DNA of 6,184 bases from assembly GCA_017521775.1 (NCBI GenBank), contig JAFXBO010000082.1, forward strand, positions 1-6,184, given 5' to 3'. Origin of the DNA: Clostridia bacterium (GTDB lineage Bacteria > Bacillota > Clostridia > UBA1381). The position numbers were made by a program, and so were the translations under genes. Shown piece after piece: positions 4,910 to 6,184 of this stretch; position 1 is the first letter of the stretch, and every line of letters begins with the position of its first letter. A model generated the notes under the pieces. That model had not been told where the DNA came from, did not search any database, and worked only from the letters and a program-made list of their open reading frames with translations.

Positions 4910-6184
4910 TCAGCTAAATCTTTTTGATAACTCATCAAGCGACCTTTGTGCTATCATTCTGTATCTTTCCTCTTTCTTTGCCCTAACTCTTTGGGAAAGT
5001 CCCTCAATTATTCCAAAGTTTGCACTCATTGGCTGTAATTTATCAAGACTGCCTGATGAAATATAAAGTGCCAATGCACCTATGCAATTTTGGGGCGACG
5101 GTTCAAAAAGCTCATCACCATTTATCATTCTTGCCATATTAAATCCTGCCATCAAGCCAGATGATGCAGACTCAACATATCCTTCAACACCTGTTATCTG
5201 TCCTGCAAAAAATACCTTTTGATGCTCCTTCATACGATAGAATCTGTCAAGAATTTTTGGACCTTGGATATATGTGTTTCTGTGCATAACACCATATCTT
5301 ACAAATTCGGCATTTTCTAATCCTGGAATCATAGAGAAAACTCTCTTTTGCTCTCCCCATTTGAGATTTGTCTGAAAGCCAACCATATTATAAAGAGTTC
5401 CTTCTTTATTGTCCTGCCTTAATTGAACCACTGCATAACTATCATCTTTGCCTGTCTTTGGATTTTTAAGACCAACAGGCTTAAGTGGTCCGAAAAGAAG
5501 TGTTTCAAAACCTCTTTTTGCCATCACTTCAACTGGCATACATCCCTCAAACACCTTTTGATTTTCAAAGGACTTTAAAGGCGCAGTTTCTGCATTTATA
5601 AGTTCATTATAAAATGCCTCATATTCCCCTTTAGTCATAGGACAGTTTATATAATCTGCAGTTCCCCTATCATATCGTGCAGCATAAAACACCTTATCAA
5701 AATCAATACTATCCTTTTGTATAACAGGCGCTGCAGCATCGTAAAAATACATATTCTCACTGCCTGTTAACCTCAATATTTCCTCGGATAATCCATCAGA
5801 TGTCAAGGGTCCTGTTGCAATTATTGTATATTCATCGACATCAATGGCTGTTACTTCATCATTAATAACATTTATCAATGGTTCATTTTTGATTTTATCG
5901 GTTATGAACTCGGAAAAAATATCTCTGTCAACTGCTAATGCTCCCCCTGCAGGCACACTTGATATATCTGCAGCCTGCATCATTAAGGAGTCAAACAATC
6001 TCATTTCCTCTTTTAAAAGTCCACAGGCATTTTCAATTCTTGACGCCTTTAGTGAATTTGAACATACAAGTTCTGCAAAATAATCCTTCTGATGCGCAGG
6101 AGAAAATTTCTTTGGTTTCATTTCATACAAGTCAACCGAAATCCCTGCTCTTGCCAATTGCCATGCAGCCTCACAGCCAGCCAA
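4910..6184 (-). CDS. trmFO: TrmFO, folate-dependent tRNA (uracil-54-C5)-methyltransferase (5' end outside window)
   Basis: FAD-dependent enzyme that makes ribothymidine at position 54 of the tRNA T-loop, using methylenetetrahydrofolate as carbon donor and reduced FAD. 424 codons are present. The first visible codon is TTG at 6184-6182, which encodes the Leu of the family's GAGLAG FAD-binding motif, so it is internal rather than a start; about 12 residues are missing compared with the 435-residue Bacillus protein. Counted from that Leu, motifs are [11 protein letters not shown] (1-11), the redox/catalytic cysteine Cys41 in AELVCSNSL (Bacillus Cys53), [11 protein letters not shown] (77-87), IIATGPLTS (121-129), FYDAAAP (147-153), the second conserved cysteine Cys215 in [14 protein letters not shown] (Bacillus Cys226), VVQLRQD, GVMHRNT and [15 protein letters not shown] near the C-terminal part, then PMSANFGI. 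All key family segments are intact. It is convergent with xerD, and any partner upstream lies beyond the right edge. Confidence 0.96.
   Translation of the reverse strand: MAGCEAAWQLARAGISVDLYEMKPKKFSPAHQKDYFAELVCSNSLKASRIENACGLLKEEMRLFDSLMMQAADISSVPAGGALAVDRDIFSEFITDKIKNEPLINVINDEVTAIDVDEYTIIATGPLTSDGLSEEILRLTGSENMYFYDAAAPVIQKDSIDFDKVFYAARYDRGTADYINCPMTKGEYEAFYNELINAETAPLKSFENQKVFEGCMPVEVMAKRGFETLLFGPLKPVGLKNPKTGKDDSYAVVQLRQDNKEGTLYNMVGFQTNLKWGEQKRVFSMIPGLENAEFVRYGVMHRNTYIQGPKILDRFYRMKEHQKVFFAGQITGVEGYVESASSGLMAGFNMARMINGDELFEPSPQNCIGALALYISSGSLDKLQPMSANFGIIEGLSQRVRAKKEERYRMIAQRSLDELSKRFS

Noticed and set aside
6182..6184. TTG at the right edge as a possible trmFO start codon.
   Set aside because: It encodes the Leu inside the conserved GAGLAG FAD-binding motif, so the true start must lie about 12 codons beyond the window.

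Overview
The window is a low-GC chromosomal segment from a Gram-positive, probably endospore-forming member of the Firmicutes, most likely Clostridia. Four things point there. Every gene start has a strong AGGAG-type Shine-Dalgarno site. There is a spoIIM-type sporulation gene. A RemB (DUF370) gene lies directly upstream of gyrB. The tRNA modification enzyme is the folate-dependent TrmFO, which is typical of Firmicutes. Nothing in the sequence fixes the genus.

Layout, left to right. Positions 680 to 1 (minus strand) carry remB followed by the first 133 codons of gyrB, which runs off the left edge. A promoter for the pair lies at 756-784. Position 897 onwards (plus strand) carries an M19-family dipeptidase, then a class I aminotransferase of the aspartate aminotransferase subgroup with its own sigma-A-type promoter (1860-1888) and a rho-independent terminator (3149-3184). 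Next come spoIIM (3244-3843) and xerD (3986-4870, with its own extended -10 promoter). A hairpin at 4869-4901 separates xerD from the convergent trmFO gene (minus strand, 4910 to the right edge), whose first dozen or so codons lie outside the window.

The genes do not form one pathway. They serve DNA topology (GyrB), gene regulation (RemB), peptide turnover (dipeptidase), amino-acid metabolism (aminotransferase), forespore engulfment (SpoIIM), chromosome dimer resolution (XerD) and tRNA U54 methylation (TrmFO). Each plus-strand gene appears to be largely its own transcription unit, and remB-gyrB is the only clear operon. spoIIM beside xerD resembles the arrangement in Bacillus.

I found no mobile element, CRISPR array, tRNA, rRNA or evident novel multi-gene system; this is ordinary core-genome territory. 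All gene-free stretches are under 200 bases. The two observations most worth checking are a long hairpin that would bury the whole ribosome-binding site and part of the start codon of spoIIM, and an altered catalytic-lysine hairpin in XerD.
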